Translations under genes and position numbers: made by a program | The notes under the pieces: model-generated | The model's database searches: none | What the model was told of the DNA's origin: nothing | What the model saw: the letters and a program-made list of their open reading frames with translations, nothing else | Origin: Alnus glutinosa | Lineage: Eukaryota > Streptophyta > Magnoliopsida > Fagales > Betulaceae | Length of the DNA stretch: 64,000 nt | NCBI RefSeq assembly: GCF_958979055.1 | Contig: NC_084887.1 | Location: 35,504,620-35,568,619 of the forward strand | Direction: 5' to 3' | In this document: piece by piece, positions 36,177 through 48,900 of the stretch | Layout: every line of letters begins with the position of its first letter | Numbering within the stretch: the stretch's first letter is position 1

Positions 36177-39141
36177 ATGGGCATCAAAGGCCTTCTTCAC
36201 AATCTTCATGTCTTTTACTTGGTCTTGTTTCTTGTGGGTTTTCAAGGTTCCGCACAGGGACGGTTCTTTTCCATCAAGAAACCTGACCCGAAGAATGCTG
36301 CTGCCACTGCTCGTTGGTTGGTCTCTCAGAATTACTGGGGGGTTTTAAAGTACGCTCTCTCTCTCTCTCTCTAGATGTCTGTTTTGACATTTTATTTCTT
36401 GCTGGGGCTCCGTTTTTATTGATCAATAATTGGGTCTTTGGTTTGTTCGATGATTTTATTGATGATGATCATAGAACTCATTAGCGTGGTTTCTTTAGTA
36501 TGTTGGTTGTTTTGCTATGTGATTGTCAACCTAATTTGGTTGGTGATGAAATTCAGTTGGGTTTTGTTGTTATCTGTTTGAAAAGTCAATTTATGCTTAT
36601 TACCAATCGAAAGGGTATCGTGAGAGCAAGCAGTTGTTTGCTAGACTTTTTTGTGATTAATAAACTTGTCATTACCATTAATTTGTTGTTCAACTTTCTG
36701 TTTGAATTCTTTATGCTGTAATTAACTGCCTGTGTTTCCTTTGGTTTCTTGTTGAAATGTTCTGTAATTCTCTTATTTTCACGAATTTTCTACCTGTTGG
36801 GCATAGATTCTATTCTTCGCAGCTAAGTCTTTTGGATGGGTTCTCACCTCCTTGCTCCTGTGAGTTCGGATGCGCATGTTGGAAGAAAGAAAATGCAAGC
36901 TTAAAGTCATTGAGGGACTTAAATGCATAGGAGTTTTCAGTCAAGTTGTTGATTTAATGGTTCATTAGCGATGTCTTCTTCGACTACAGTGCTGATGCAC
37001 TGTTTAGTTTGGAAGACATTGAGATCTTTTACAGACTTTCTGAAGTATGATAAAGAAAGATAAAGATAAGAAGTTTAACATTGTTTCATCGTTAGGTCAA
37101 AAAAGCTCAGCTGTATTTCATCTGGTTTCACCTTATGTCATATTAAAACCCAACTTTTGCTGAATGGTTCTGTTTCAACGGACTTTTGAATTTGTAATAT
37201 GATATTTGTATTAGGATGTTTGGATATTGAGTCAAAGCTTATTTCTCAATTTAATTTTGCAGTACCATTTCAAGTGATTTGGGAGGAGCACCATTTGGGT
37301 AAGCTATTACTATTTCTACATACTAGAAAGACATTTCTTATTTTCAGGCTCCATAAAATCCAGTTGCTTTGTTTGGAATTTATTGTCGTGTTGCTGAAAT
37401 AGGTTAGTTCTTTCCATGTATGAGATACATAATGAGTTGTTCAGGATTTATGGTATGTGATCCACTAAAAAGAATTTTCAATTGATCTTATCATATGCTT
37501 ATCTTAAATAAGATGCCACTTTTATTAATTTAAATTTGTGATGAGATACATTTGTAGTTAAACGACGTTGCTAGTCTTAGGGGTTTGATATTCCTTAAAA
37601 CTCATGGTTTCAATTGCCAGTCACGCTTTATGTATTGGAGGATTATTCTATGAGTGAGATTTCTGCCTCATGTATTATCTAAAACATATGCCGTTCTCAT
37701 CAGTAACTTGAAACTCCATTGCCTCTAGTATACAGTGTCAGGAGATAGCACAAAATAGGGTAAAAAGTTTGTATCATCTGAATTGAGGTACATGTAAGTG
37801 TGCATAGTACATTTTCTTTTTTGTTTTACACCTTGCTTCGCAGAAAGTTTGCATCCTCCTCATATATCTAGAACTATTTATATAACAGCATAAATATGAT
37901 GCAGGAATATAGTTTCATTTAGTGATGGGCTACCTAAAAAAGGTACTGGCATCCCATACTTCTACTTGACAACTCTTGATCCAACTGCCAGAGATGCAAT
38001 GAAAGACGAGAGGGCTTCATTCACGATCAGTGAATACCCTATTGGAACTTGTGGCAAGATAGACCCTGAGAATCCCACTTGTGCAAAAATTACACTTACT
38101 GGCAAGGTCTGTTGCAAAATCAAACCTGTCTAATTTATTTTTTCTCTCTTTTCTTTTGGTTATGAGTCATTTTACTTTAGTACATGTACATAGACAAGTA
38201 TTAGAACTGGACACCAGGTGACTAAAAAATCAATTCTAATGAGAGTAAATATATATAGACAACTAATTCTATAAGATATCAATTACTAAGATAAACATTT
38301 GTTGTCTAATTATCAGGTCTTCTAGTCCCCATCACTTGTCAAATGAACAGGATTCGTAGTATTTAGCACAAACAACATTGTGTTATACATGGGCTGCACT
38401 CTAAGAAATGCCCATTAGGGTGTCATCTGTCATCCACTGATCCCTTGACCTCAGGGTGACTTGCATGTAATCAAAACCAGCAAATTGACTTCATATGGCA
38501 GGACCAACACTGGGTAATGGCCTTTTTTAATTATGGTCATGGTCTCTTTCCAATGGCTAGGATAAGGCTTTGTTAAGTTTGTATAAAATCTAAATGATCT
38601 GATTTTCTGAAAACTGGCCACAACATGCACTATTCCTTGCTCATCAAAAAGGCACCACTCATTAACTTGGTGGAAATCTTACCACATATACAGTATTGTG
38701 ACCCAATTGTGAGACAACTTTGGATAAACTTCAATAGAATATCATATAAGAAAAGAAATATATATGGAATATAAGTTATTGAATCGTGTTGAAGTTGATA
38801 GAATATTTTGTCCATAAGCATGTGAAGAAAAGTTTTGCTATTGATACTGAAGTCCTATGGCATTGTCTCTATGTAAATTATTTACCATACACACAACTAT
38901 AGAGTTTTTATTTTGAATAACTTGGATTAAATTTTCCCGCCGTGGTATTTCAGTTGAAGCTAGTTGATAAAAAGTCCAAAGAAGCAGAATTTGCTAAAAG
39001 TTCCTTGTTCTCAAAGCATGTGGAGATGAAGGGTAAGTACAAGAATTTATACATTAGCGACACTTCTGGTTTTCAGTCACTTTTGTGTTGCCAATGCCAC
39101 CTTTTCTCCATTTCTAATCTTTCTGCAACTAACTATACTGA

Positions 39142-39184
<43 letters not shown>

Positions 39185-39318
39185 GTTGGTTGGCAGACTG
39201 GCCTGAGGATCACAACTTCCAGTTCTTCAAGTTACAAATTGAGAACATATTTTTGATCGATTGGTTTGGTGGTCCAAAACCTCTTTCGGTGGATGAGTAC
39301 CTGCATCCCAAGAAGTGA
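36177..39318 (+). CDS. CREG-type secreted protein with FMN-binding split-barrel fold
   Basis: Plant homologue of animal CREG (cellular repressor of E1A-stimulated genes), a secreted or endolysosomal glycoprotein with a pyridoxamine-phosphate-oxidase-like split barrel; the plant role is not established. Exons 36177-36349, 37263-37298, 37905-38106, 38954-39032 and 39197-39318 join in frame to 203 residues. A signal peptide comes first (MGIKGLLHNLHVFYLVLFLV to about residue 28). The barrel follows: AATARWLVSQNYWGVLNTIS, NIVSFSDGLPKKGTGIPYFY, TTLDPTARDAMKDERASFTI, CGKIDPENPTCAKITLTGK, and finally FKLQIENIFLIDWFGGPKPL with EYLHPKK. The stop TGA overlaps a good splice-donor context (AA|GTGAGT). Splicing there to an acceptor at 41053 would replace the stop with NKLTSILSMLI and a stop at 41090. 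I chose the direct stop as the simpler model, but both are possible. From memory it resembles At2g04690. Confidence 0.88.
39146..39182. repeat. TA microsatellite in CREG-like intron 4
   Basis: An uninterrupted TA run ends only ~15 bp before the acceptor of the last exon (39196), so its length could affect splicing. Confidence 0.9.
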
Positions 39319-39349
39319 GTACTAGAGCAATGAGTGGTTTATCACGCGC

Positions 39350-40853
39350 ACACAACTATACATATATTTACTCTTAACACTCCTCAAGTTGGAGCATATA
39401 TATTATATAAGCCCAACTTGGAACAAATAAACTCTAATCGAGACCATGGCAAAGAGACTTGGTAAACGTATCAGCAAGTTGATCTCCGCATTTCACGAAA
39501 GGTGTAGAAATATCTCCACTCAATATTTTATCTTGATTGAAATGAGAATCAACTTCAATGTGCTTTGTTCTCTCATAGAACACTGGGTTAGAAGCAACGT
39601 GCATAGCCGCCTAGTTATTACAATATAGAGGAGTAGGAACTGAAAATCCAATTTCCTGAAGGAAATGGCGTAACCATGTCAATTCGCTAGTTGTATGAGC
39701 CATAGCCCTATGCACTAGATCAACCACTATTTGTTTCTTGCTCCTCCAAGTAACAAGGTTACTTTCCAAGAATGTACAATACCCAGTAGTGGATCTTCTG
39801 TCGAAAGGGGATCCTGCATCAGTGAATCCTTCTATATATAGAATACCACAACCTGAGAATTTCTGATGCCATATTTTCTCTGAGATAGATTAACCCCTTT
39901 CTGAGATCGATAAATTTCAATGCCCAAGAAATACCGAAGTTTTCCTACATCTTTGGTCTGAAATTTCTCCTACAAAAACTGTTTTAGTCTAGCAATGCCT
40001 CGAGAATCATCCCCAATAACCACAATGTCATCCACATAAACCACAAGAAAAATATGCCCAACATCTGTATGCAAATGGAATACTGAATGATCGATCTAAC
40101 ATAAAGAAGACTGAACTCCATCACCACATCAGAAAATTTGTCAAACCATGCTCATGGAGATTGCTTGAGACCATATAGTACTTTCTTCAATTTACACACA
40201 TTTCCCTGATATTCCCCCTGAGCAACAAACCTGGGTGGTTGCTCTATATATATTTCTTCAAGAAGATCACCATGAAGAAATGCATTTTTTACATTCAGTT
40301 TATACAAAGGCCAATTAAGATTAGTTGTTAGAGAAATCAAAATTCAATTAAAGAGATTTTTGCAACAGAAGAGAATGCCTCATCATAATCAATGCCATAG
40401 GTGCTTATGAGGGCACAAATGAGGTACGTTTAAGCCTCATTCCCACAGCCTTTGTGAAGGAAACAATGGCAACAACATTCAACCAACATGGCTATGGTGA
40501 TGAAGATGCCAATACTTCCAACCCCAAGGTGCGGAAGAACAAAGAAGATCCTTCAAACTTGTTGCAGAACAGAGAAAAAAATGAAAAAGAAAATAAACAA
40601 AGAAAAAAAGAAGGAAGAATTTATTTGCTATACACAGTTATTCTTGATACCATGTAATAGAAAATTTATGAAAATAAAACGGAGTTCTTTTAAGTAGTCT
40701 CTTCTTCATTCTTCATTTTTAGACGTTTGTACATGAATATTCTGACAGTTATATGAGGACTCCTAGCCTTCTTCTAGAAGGTTTACATACTACTCCTCAC
40801 ACTCTTAGAAAATTGCATATTATTCCACACATATTCATATATTCACTCTAACA
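39350..40853 (-). mobile_element. Decayed Ty1-copia retrotransposon, antisense to the CREG-like gene
   Basis: Read on the minus strand from right to left: a 201-bp LTR (40653-40853), then a primer-binding-like TGGTATCA just inside (40645-40652). Reverse-transcriptase text follows (LYKLNVKNAFLHGDLLEEIY at 40152-40340, then YVDD at 40027-40038). An RNase-H/tail region comes next (NPVFYERTKHIEVDSHF, then CGDQLADTFTKSL, about 39450-39600), and a polypurine-like CTTGAGGAG before an LTR start (TGTTAAGAGTAAA, near 39368-39380). Gag, protease and integrase are missing and the frame is broken by stops. The first RT catalytic Asp (usual LDVKNAFLHG) is Asn here. The left LTR is cut short within ~30 bp. 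Confidence 0.85.
40653..40853 (-). repeat. 5' LTR of the copia relic
   Basis: It begins TG and ends CA on the plus strand, with the primer-binding-like TGGTATCA adjoining on the minus strand. The outer end (TGTTAGAGTGAATATATGAA on the minus strand) matches the stub of the other LTR near 39380. Confidence 0.7.
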
Positions 40854-41020
40854 ACTGCCAAATAATCCATCAGAATCGTTAGAGTTTGATTTGCTTTGAA
40901 GTGCTTATTTGATATTTACTGATGCATTTTCTCACTCTTAACAACTGCCAAATAATCCATCAGAATCGATAGAGTTTGATTTGCTTTGAAGTGCTTATTT
41001 TATATTTACTGATGCATTTT
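40843..41020. repeat. 89-bp tandem duplication at the copia/host junction
   Basis: Two copies start at 40843 and 40932 (tcactct-aacaactgccaa, then gaatcg-tagagtttgatt). They include the last ~11 bases of the LTR. So the duplication happened after insertion and carried LTR end plus flanking host DNA. Confidence 0.8.
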
Positions 41021-42497
41021 ATTTTCCCAAACATTTCTCTCTGCCATGTACAGGAACAAACTTACTTCCATTTTGTCAATGCTCATCTAATTGCCACTAT
41101 TCTCATCTGTTTGTGCATTGGATGTTAATCTGAAGTGTGTATAATCAATTCATTTGTAAATAAGAAGTGACAGTTATGATTACTGTATATGTCGTTATAG
41201 TTGTGCCATCTTATTGTCTGATAAGAATCATCAAAGATGATAAGTTGTTGGTACAGGATTTGTACTCATGACAAGCACCCTTATTGTTTATTCCATAATA
41301 ATCTGAGGATGTACAAACTATACACACTTCGAAATTAATGTCGGTTGATTCACGTGATATCGTGTATATATATGTGCTCAAAGACATGTCCTTTGTTTTT
41401 ATAAATGGCATATGTTCCTGATTCCTTAATCAAATTTATGTTTGTTTGGCGAACAGCTTCAATTTGCCAAATGCATCTTTTTTAATTAAATTTTTATTTC
41501 CCTAGGGCGACAACAATTTTCGTCTAGTTCCTGTCGTTGAAGGGAATGATATTGTAAACTCTTCATGCTATCAGTGCCATCAATATGTATATGTTTTTGC
41601 ATTCCAAACCAGTTCATGTAATAAAAGGTCACTCCCAGACATGTTAGACCGATCTGGGAAATGGGAAGAATAATGATTTTACTCTTGATGAGATGAATAT
41701 GCAGTCATGAAGTTTGTGCTGTGATATGAGAGCTATGTCAAGACTCGAGTATCAATTTTTCCAGTACCCTGAGAATGTTGTGTTGGAAGATCAACATTGT
41801 ATCATTGTATGTGTTAGGATAACTGTAAAAGATACCATTGTTGTTTATTTTGGATTTCTCTTGTACTAACATGTAACTAGTCTGTATTCTCTTTTTGATA
41901 TGCAATGGAAATCTCATCTTTCTTTTTTTCCTTTTCTTTTTTCAAAAGAAATTTGGTGGAACTCTAAGATTGTTTGGGTGGTTAAAGAGTTTGATAAAGT
42001 GGCAAAGTACAGGGTGTATATATCTGAACACAGTATTACTTGTGACTTAAGATGTGAATAGGAATATGACTTTTGGGCATGAAATTTGGTAATAATTGAT
42101 ATATTCCCAAAATGATTTGGTTATATTTATGCTTTTATTGTTCACGCAGAAACAAAAAAATAAGAACGTCGGCATATCAGTTTTATTGGCCACTTGAGTG
42201 ATTCTGGATGCAGATTCGTTTTGCTCAATCCCACCAAACGTACCAAACGAGCCAATACACATTTAAATTGCATCAAAACAAGACTTGGAAAATCTCTATC
42301 TTTAAAGGAATTCTAACACGCCCATCAAAAAATGAAATTAAACAACTAATGAATATTTTAATTATAAATCAGTAAAGATATTATTTATTCGAACAAACAA
42401 ATAGAGATATTGAAAACATTAAATCTGACAATTACATTAGAGATTAAGAAAGATCCATGTCATGGGTTTAAAAATTCTCTTCAATATTGATTCTCTA

Positions 42498-42985
42498 GAA
42501 TGCTTAAAATATTCTAACATGTAAATTTCTGTAAATCCCAACCATTGTTTTCAAATTAAATGATTGAGATTTTGTTATATCAACATTTATAAACTCAATT
42601 TGTTAAATTTCAAATGAATTTAATCATTTAATTAATATTTCAACACTCCTTTTTCATGTGTGGTTCAAACTCTCTTTAATAAGTGAGACCCAACATGTAA
42701 AATATTTAATTGAATGGAATGTGAATTATTGAGAAAATGTTTGAATGCTTAAAATATTCTAACATGTAAATTTCTTTAAATCCCAACCATTGCTTTCAAA
42801 TTAAATGATTGAGATTTTGTTATATCAACATTTATAAACTCAATTTGTTAAATTCCAAATGAATTTAATCATTTAATTAATACTTCAATACTCATTTTTC
42901 ATGTGTGGTTCAAACTCTCTTTAATAAGTGAGACCCAACATGTAAAATATTTAATTGAATAGAATGTGAATTATTGAGACAAGGT
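42498..42985 (-). repeat. 245-bp tandem duplication of a dispersed repeat
   Basis: Two nearly identical copies start with gaatgcttaaaatattctaa at 42498 and 42743, with only a handful of differences, so the duplication is recent. Read on the minus strand the unit carries gttgggtctcacttattaaa and, just beyond, ggttcgaacctt. It shares order and text with the repeat at 18480-18690. Confidence 0.85.
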
Positions 42986-43329
42986 TCGAACCTAAATCTC
43001 TGTTCTAAGACATATAAAATCACCACGTATCTCAAAAGTTAAATCATTTAATTAATATTTAAACACAATTCAAACCTCAAGTTTTAACATATTTTTTGTA
43101 TTTTAAAAGTGATGATTTTTTATTTTTTATTTTATTTTTTTTATGACAGAATCTCAATCGTTTATTAAATGATATATTGAGATCTAGAAAATCTGCATGA
43201 TAGAATGCTCTGCAAATTCTAGAGGATCTCGTTTGGAATCGAGGAAAGTAATTATAAGCAGCAATTACTTCAAGTCGGAAAATAATTGATTTTTTTTTTC
43301 TCCTGAAAATTGGAAGTTATGTGCTCAAA

Positions 43330-43332
<3 letters not shown>

Positions 43333-43365
<33 letters not shown>
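43333..43365. repeat. TA microsatellite ending in a TATAAAAG box
   Basis: About 16 TA units run into tataaaagagg, a good TATA-box context, 70 bp before the ATG of the small ORF at 43436. Core-promoter use is inference. Confidence 0.8.
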
Positions 43366-43370
<5 letters not shown>

Positions 43371-43435
43371 GGACCGTCTGGCTAAACTGACATGTTTGGT
43401 CGTTTGCCTCTGCTTGGCCTCCAATCAATTTGTTC

Positions 43436-43627
43436 ATGGCGTGTTGTTTTGGTGGGAGTTCAGGATCAGACAAACACTACAACGATCGGCCAAAGAATGG
43501 CGACCCGTTACAAGACTTGACCAAAGAACGGGACATGGCGGTGAAAATTTTGAAGAAGCAGACTAAGGAGGCTCAGAAGACAAATACACTTGTAAGAAAG
43601 GCATCATCAAAGTATGCAAATTCATGA
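43436..43627 (+). CDS. Small hypothetical protein, 63 residues
   Basis: Not recognised. The ORF begins MACCFGGSSGSDKHYNDRPK and continues with a charged, probably helical stretch (DLTKERDMAVKILKKQTKEA), ending KASSKYANS. Base composition here is clearly richer in G and C than in the flanks, and the ATG has a favourable context (tcATGGc). A TA run ending in TATAAAAG lies about 70 bp upstream. These points suggest a real short gene or a single exon of a lost gene. No homologue comes to mind, and chance cannot be excluded. Confidence 0.35.
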   Translation: MACCFGGSSGSDKHYNDRPKNGDPLQDLTKERDMAVKILKKQTKEAQKTNTLVRKASSKYANS

Positions 43628-44451
43628 CAAGACTAAAGATTGGTGTATTTTGCTTTGTATCATGGCGTTACCATCATATACTCTCTCTTTTCTTCTTTTT
43701 CTTTTTTGAGGAAATATTATCTTCCCAATAATCAAATATCTACATGATACTTTTATAAAAGAATAATACTTTTCTTATAAATGAATTCTACAGTTAGAGT
43801 GCATCTGGTCCTGCGATTTCACACGCCAAACTAGCATTCTTAAACAAAATCGCAAAAAGTATTTAGTTTAGGAGTGCTTGAAAAAAGTAATAATAATAAG
43901 GGTGGTTTGAAAACGTAGAAAAAATTAACGCTTTCGCCAACCGGGCGTCAACGTTGAGACAATTGCCTCACCGTCCAATAGCAACTAGGCTCAAGGTTCA
44001 CTGGGAATCAAGACAAAACTTGTATGGGTCAGCCATGAAGATAACATGAAGAAAGTTCTAATACCACAATGTTGATAATAGGACATTCCTCTCAAGTCAT
44101 GATTCTTCAAATGACTTGAAGAGAAACACACTCACAACTCACTTTGTTAGAGAGGTTTCTTCTACTTCATTCCTAATTTTGAAACCCAGTGCCGGTGAAA
44201 TGGCTGTACAAGATTTATAAAAGAAGAATTGAATGACTTGCATGGCATTTGATATATAACAAAAAATATTATTACACAACATGCAAACAAGAAATCTTTT
44301 TATGTACACAGTATCCAGACTCTTCCCAGTGTGTAATACAAATAGTTGCTTAACGAGATCTGAGACTTTTACAATCTTAAAACATCTTGACAAAAAGACC
44401 TAAATTCCCTCCAACAAACATGAGCTTTTAAACTGAAACCTTACCTGATAC

Positions 44452-45881
44452 CTAACCCACTGATCCTTCAAGCTTCAAGCTCATAAGTTGATTCACCTCA
44501 GAACCGAACTCGTCTGGAAGCTCATTAAACACATCCCTGCAGAACCCAGATATCATGGCAGCCATGGCTTTCTCATATTCAATTCCCCTCTGCTGAAAGT
44601 AAAATAGCTGATCTTCACCAATTTTAGAGGTACTGGCTTCGTGTTCAATGCGAGCTGTGGGATTCTTCACCTGTAAAATGAATCGTTCAGCATATATACC
44701 CACAAAAAAGTCAGCGTAAAACTTCTATTCTAAACATAACTTGAAGACGAGAGAAGGTGAGGGAAGAACTTTAATAGAATAATGCAAACACCTCGTTTTC
44801 ATAATATGATTTAGCAATGTAATTCACATCACAGCCAGACTTTTCCCTAGCTGTCTCAAGCATTCTCCCTCCCTACCCTCATCCCCACCTTGTCCTTACT
44901 CTAGGTCTCGCAATTGTAGACACAAGGAAATTGTGGCAACTACATTTAAGGGGGGGACTAATGGAAATGATATAATTCCATAAATCCACAATTCACAATT
45001 CACTGTGTCATTCATCTCAAAGAGAGATTCACACACTATCTGAATCCACAATTTTGCAAGTAGATAAATAGTTTTGCACTTTCCACTCCGATAAGAGCCT
45101 TTCATAGCTTACGACAAACCAAAGACATATTTTACAGTTTTGCTAGCTCATGCACTTCTCTAATAACTCCATCAATGTTAAAGTGCACCCCAATTAGGGG
45201 GTCAATAAATGTAGAGAGCAACTTCTCTGATACAAAAGCAGCAATATCTCAGAGGGACATAAAACCAGAATGAATTAATTTCCATCTCAAAAAAATTGTT
45301 CCATCAGATTGGAAACAGTAAGTTCTTAAAATGCAACAAATAAGATAACAATAAGTTTAAAAATATCAAGTAGCCACGAAACTTAGTAGACACTAATGGG
45401 AGATGAAAGAAGGCACAATATAAACCAAGAGTTCTCTAACTAAATTACACACTCTTCTTTACAACTGAGAACAGATGTAAATGCTAAATTGTTGTTTAGA
45501 GGTGCTCCAAAAAATAATGGTATTATTATAAAAAAAAAAAGAAAAAAAAAAAGAAGCTCTTGAGTTGGTGACACACTTCATTCACTCTCATGTATCATAT
45601 TACAAAGTATAATCTTCTCTTATTAAAATCAAAATAATTGAGGAAATAAATACGCAAAAGAGTAACGCTAAAAACTATATTTTTATCTCACAATTATTCT
45701 ACAATGTTAATGTGGGACAGTCACATCAATATTGTGAGATAGGTGTTGGATAAAAATGCAGTTTCTAACATTACTCTACGCAAAAAGGGAGAGAGAGTAA
45801 ACCAAAGTACAAAAAGGCCTTCAACATCCCCAAAATTTGGGAAGCATCTCCAACTTTGCTACTTAATCTCTCTTTACCAAT

Positions 45882-45918
<37 letters not shown>

Positions 45919-48900
45919 GCACACAAAAAAGCTTCCACTGATAACAAAAATTTTTCCTCAAGCTTGCAAATTTCATAATCTCATAAATAAAAATCTTGCT
46001 TTACCCAACAAAAATACACTAATAATGCTTATAAAAAATTCATTTAATGCTACTTATAGAAACAAATACATAAATTCTTTACTACAGCATTTGCAATAAT
46101 GAAAATGATACAAACCTCCAGAGGATTTGTCAAATTACTCAAGAAAAAAGCTGAAATTCGAACTATACAACTGATACTTGACACAAGGATTTATTTTCTC
46201 AGTTTTTTTTCTTCGACATTTTGCAATAACTACAAAATTGTATGACGCCTTCCCAGAAGAAAAAGAAAAATTGTCTAAAGTCAGATGAACTTTTGACGAA
46301 TATTTCAGGTTATGACCCAAAATTGGGGCAGACAATAGGTTGAAAACATGTAATGTAAGGACTCTAATTTCTTGGGTCAGCACACCACCACATAAGCTTC
46401 AGACCTCCCTAGACCAGAATGGAAGGTTTATGCAAGACTACATGAAATATAAAATGATAAAGGGGAAGAAAATGAGAAAAAAACCGAAGCAATTATGCAG
46501 ATCTGTAAAGATTAATAGCTTAATGACTCTAATCTGTCTTTTTTCAATGCTTCTATGGTAAAAAGAACTTCCGAATTTCTGTTGTTTTGAGGTATTAATT
46601 CATATAAAGAGTTCCTAATACCACCCTGCCCTATGGACATGGAAATAAATCTCTATTCCGTGTCCCTTGCAGGAACTTGAAGTTATTATCGAAACAGATG
46701 CTCCAACATTCCGAGTAGTTAGGATATCAAATTCTTAATTGCCTCCACTTCTTCAAACATGAAATGAAAAAATGAAACAAAATAAAATCACAGGATAATA
46801 CAAACATCCTGTCCAGAATGATCTGATCCTAGGTGGAGTAATTTATTCCTATGTGGCTCCACATAATGCTTTCATTGGAGGTGGAAAAATATTGAATTCA
46901 GTGTTAATCGCTAACGAATGTTTGGATAGTCGAATTAGATCTGGGGAATCGGTGTGTTGTCAAATTAAATTTAGAGAACGCGTATGATCCTATAAATTGG
47001 GAGTTCTTGCACTATTTGTTGAAGAGATGTAGATTTTGGGAGAAGTTGAGGGATTGGATAGCGCATTGTATATCTGCGGTGCAGTTTTCCATTCTTGTGA
47101 ATGGTCAACTGTCTGGATTTTTTTTTTTAGCTCTTGTGGTTTGAGACAAAGGGATCCGTTATCATTGCTATTGTTCGTGGTGGTTATGGAGGCATTGAAT
47201 AGGATGATGACTGCTACAGTGGATATGGGACTTTTGTAAGGATTTTAAGTGGGGCAAGGAATAATAAAGAGTTGTTAGTGTCTCATTTACCATTTGTTGA
47301 TGATACTTCGATTTTCTATAAGGTAAATTCTGAACAACTTTGACATTTGCGGGTGTATTTTCTTATGTTTTGAATTAGTTTCGAGATTGATGATCAATTT
47401 AGGCAAAATCAGAAATTGTTCCTCTAGGCGAAGTGGGAGATGTAGAAGAATTGGAGAGTATTCTTGCTTATAGAGTATCTCTATTGCCAACGAAGTATAT
47501 GGGTTTGCCATTAGGTGCTTCTTATAAGGCTATATCTATATGGAATGACATTATTTAAAAAATGGAACGTCAGTTGGCTAGATGGAAAAAACTTTATTAT
47601 CTAAGGGTGGTAAATTGACTCTGATCAAGAGTACGTTATCCAATTTACCTATGTATTATTTGCCTCTTTTCCCTATTCCAATGAGAGTGGCTAATAGGCT
47701 TGAGAGACTTTAGAGGGGTTTTTTATGGGGTGGTATTGGAGATGAAATAAAATTTCATTTAGCGAATTGGGCAAGGCTTTGTATGGATAAAATCAGGTGG
47801 GTTGAGAGTTAAAAATCTAATTCATTTCAATCGAGCCCTATTGGGAAAATTGTTGTGGCGTTATGCTACGAATAGAGAGGCACTATGGAGATTGGTGATA
47901 GAGACTAAATATGATAGCATAAGGGTAGGTTGGTGCTTTAACGAGCTAACAGGGCCATTTGGAGTGGGGGTATGGGATTTATAAGAAGGGGGTGGAAAAC
48001 AATTTTAAAATTTGTTAGATTTAAGGTGGGTGATGGGTCAAGAGTCATATTTGGCATGATGTGTGGTGTGAGGATAGTCCATTGAAGATATCTTCTCTGG
48101 ACTTGTTCAATATTGCACAGAGAAAGGAGGTGTGGGTGGTGGATAATCTGCAGTTTCAAAAAGGGAATATTCACTACAATGTAACTTTTACTAGACCAGT
48201 TTAGGATTGGGAGGTGGAGGTGGAGGTGGTATAATCTTTCTTTGAGAGGTTGTATTCTTTCAAACTAATACAAGGAGATGAGGATAGAATATAATGGAGT
48301 CCTTCCCTAAGGAGCAAGTTTGAAGTGAAGTTGTTTTATCAAGTGTTAACTAGTCCGAATGGATCATTTTTTCCTTCGAAGAGTATTTGGAGAGTCAAGG
48401 CTCCCTCTAAGGTAGCTTTTTTGTGTGGACAACGGCCATAAGGAAAATATTGATGCTAGATAATTTGAGAAAGAAGAATGTTGTGATTGCTGAGTGGTGT
48501 TGCATGTGCAAGAAGAGTGGGGAGTCCATTGATCACTTACTAATTCATTGTGCAGTAGCAATAGATTTATGGAGTTCCATTCTTTGTCTGTTCGGTGTAG
48601 ATTGGGTTATGCCTAGATGGGTGATCGATTTGTTGGTGAGTTGGAGAGGACATGCAGGGGCAAGGTGCAATTATGGAAGTATAGAGGTTGGCTCCATTGT
48701 GTTTAATCCAGTGCCTGTGGAGAGAGCGGAATACTTGGAGCTTTGAAGATGTAGAGACTTTGGTGTTAAAATTGCGGAAGATCATGTTCATCACTTTCTA
48801 TACCTTGATATCAGCACATCATAGTTTGCTTGTTTCTAGTTTTGCAAATTTTATGAACTTTTGTTCATCTTTTTCTTCAGATTTGGGGTTCTCTTGTATA

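Larger units (their letters stand above)
41021..44451. other. Intergenic region between CREG-like and SUFB genes
   Basis: Left part: 3' flank of the CREG-like gene, including the possible alternative last exon 41054-41090. Middle: a 245-bp tandem duplication (42498-42985) continuing into related repeat text to ~43080. A TA microsatellite (43333-43365) stands upstream of a small ORF (43436-43627). The region 43780-44100 has no recognisable content. The right ~300 bp are the probable SUFB 3' untranslated region. Confidence 0.55.

Noticed and set aside
44139-44393. 84-codon minus-strand ORF just 3' of SUFB
   Set aside because: It lies where the SUFB 3' untranslated region is expected and has no recognisable content.
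47036-48746. Separate short genes suggested by ORFs at 47036-47239, 47802-47984 and 48423-48746
   Set aside because: All are pieces of one broken LINE ORF2 with shifted frames.
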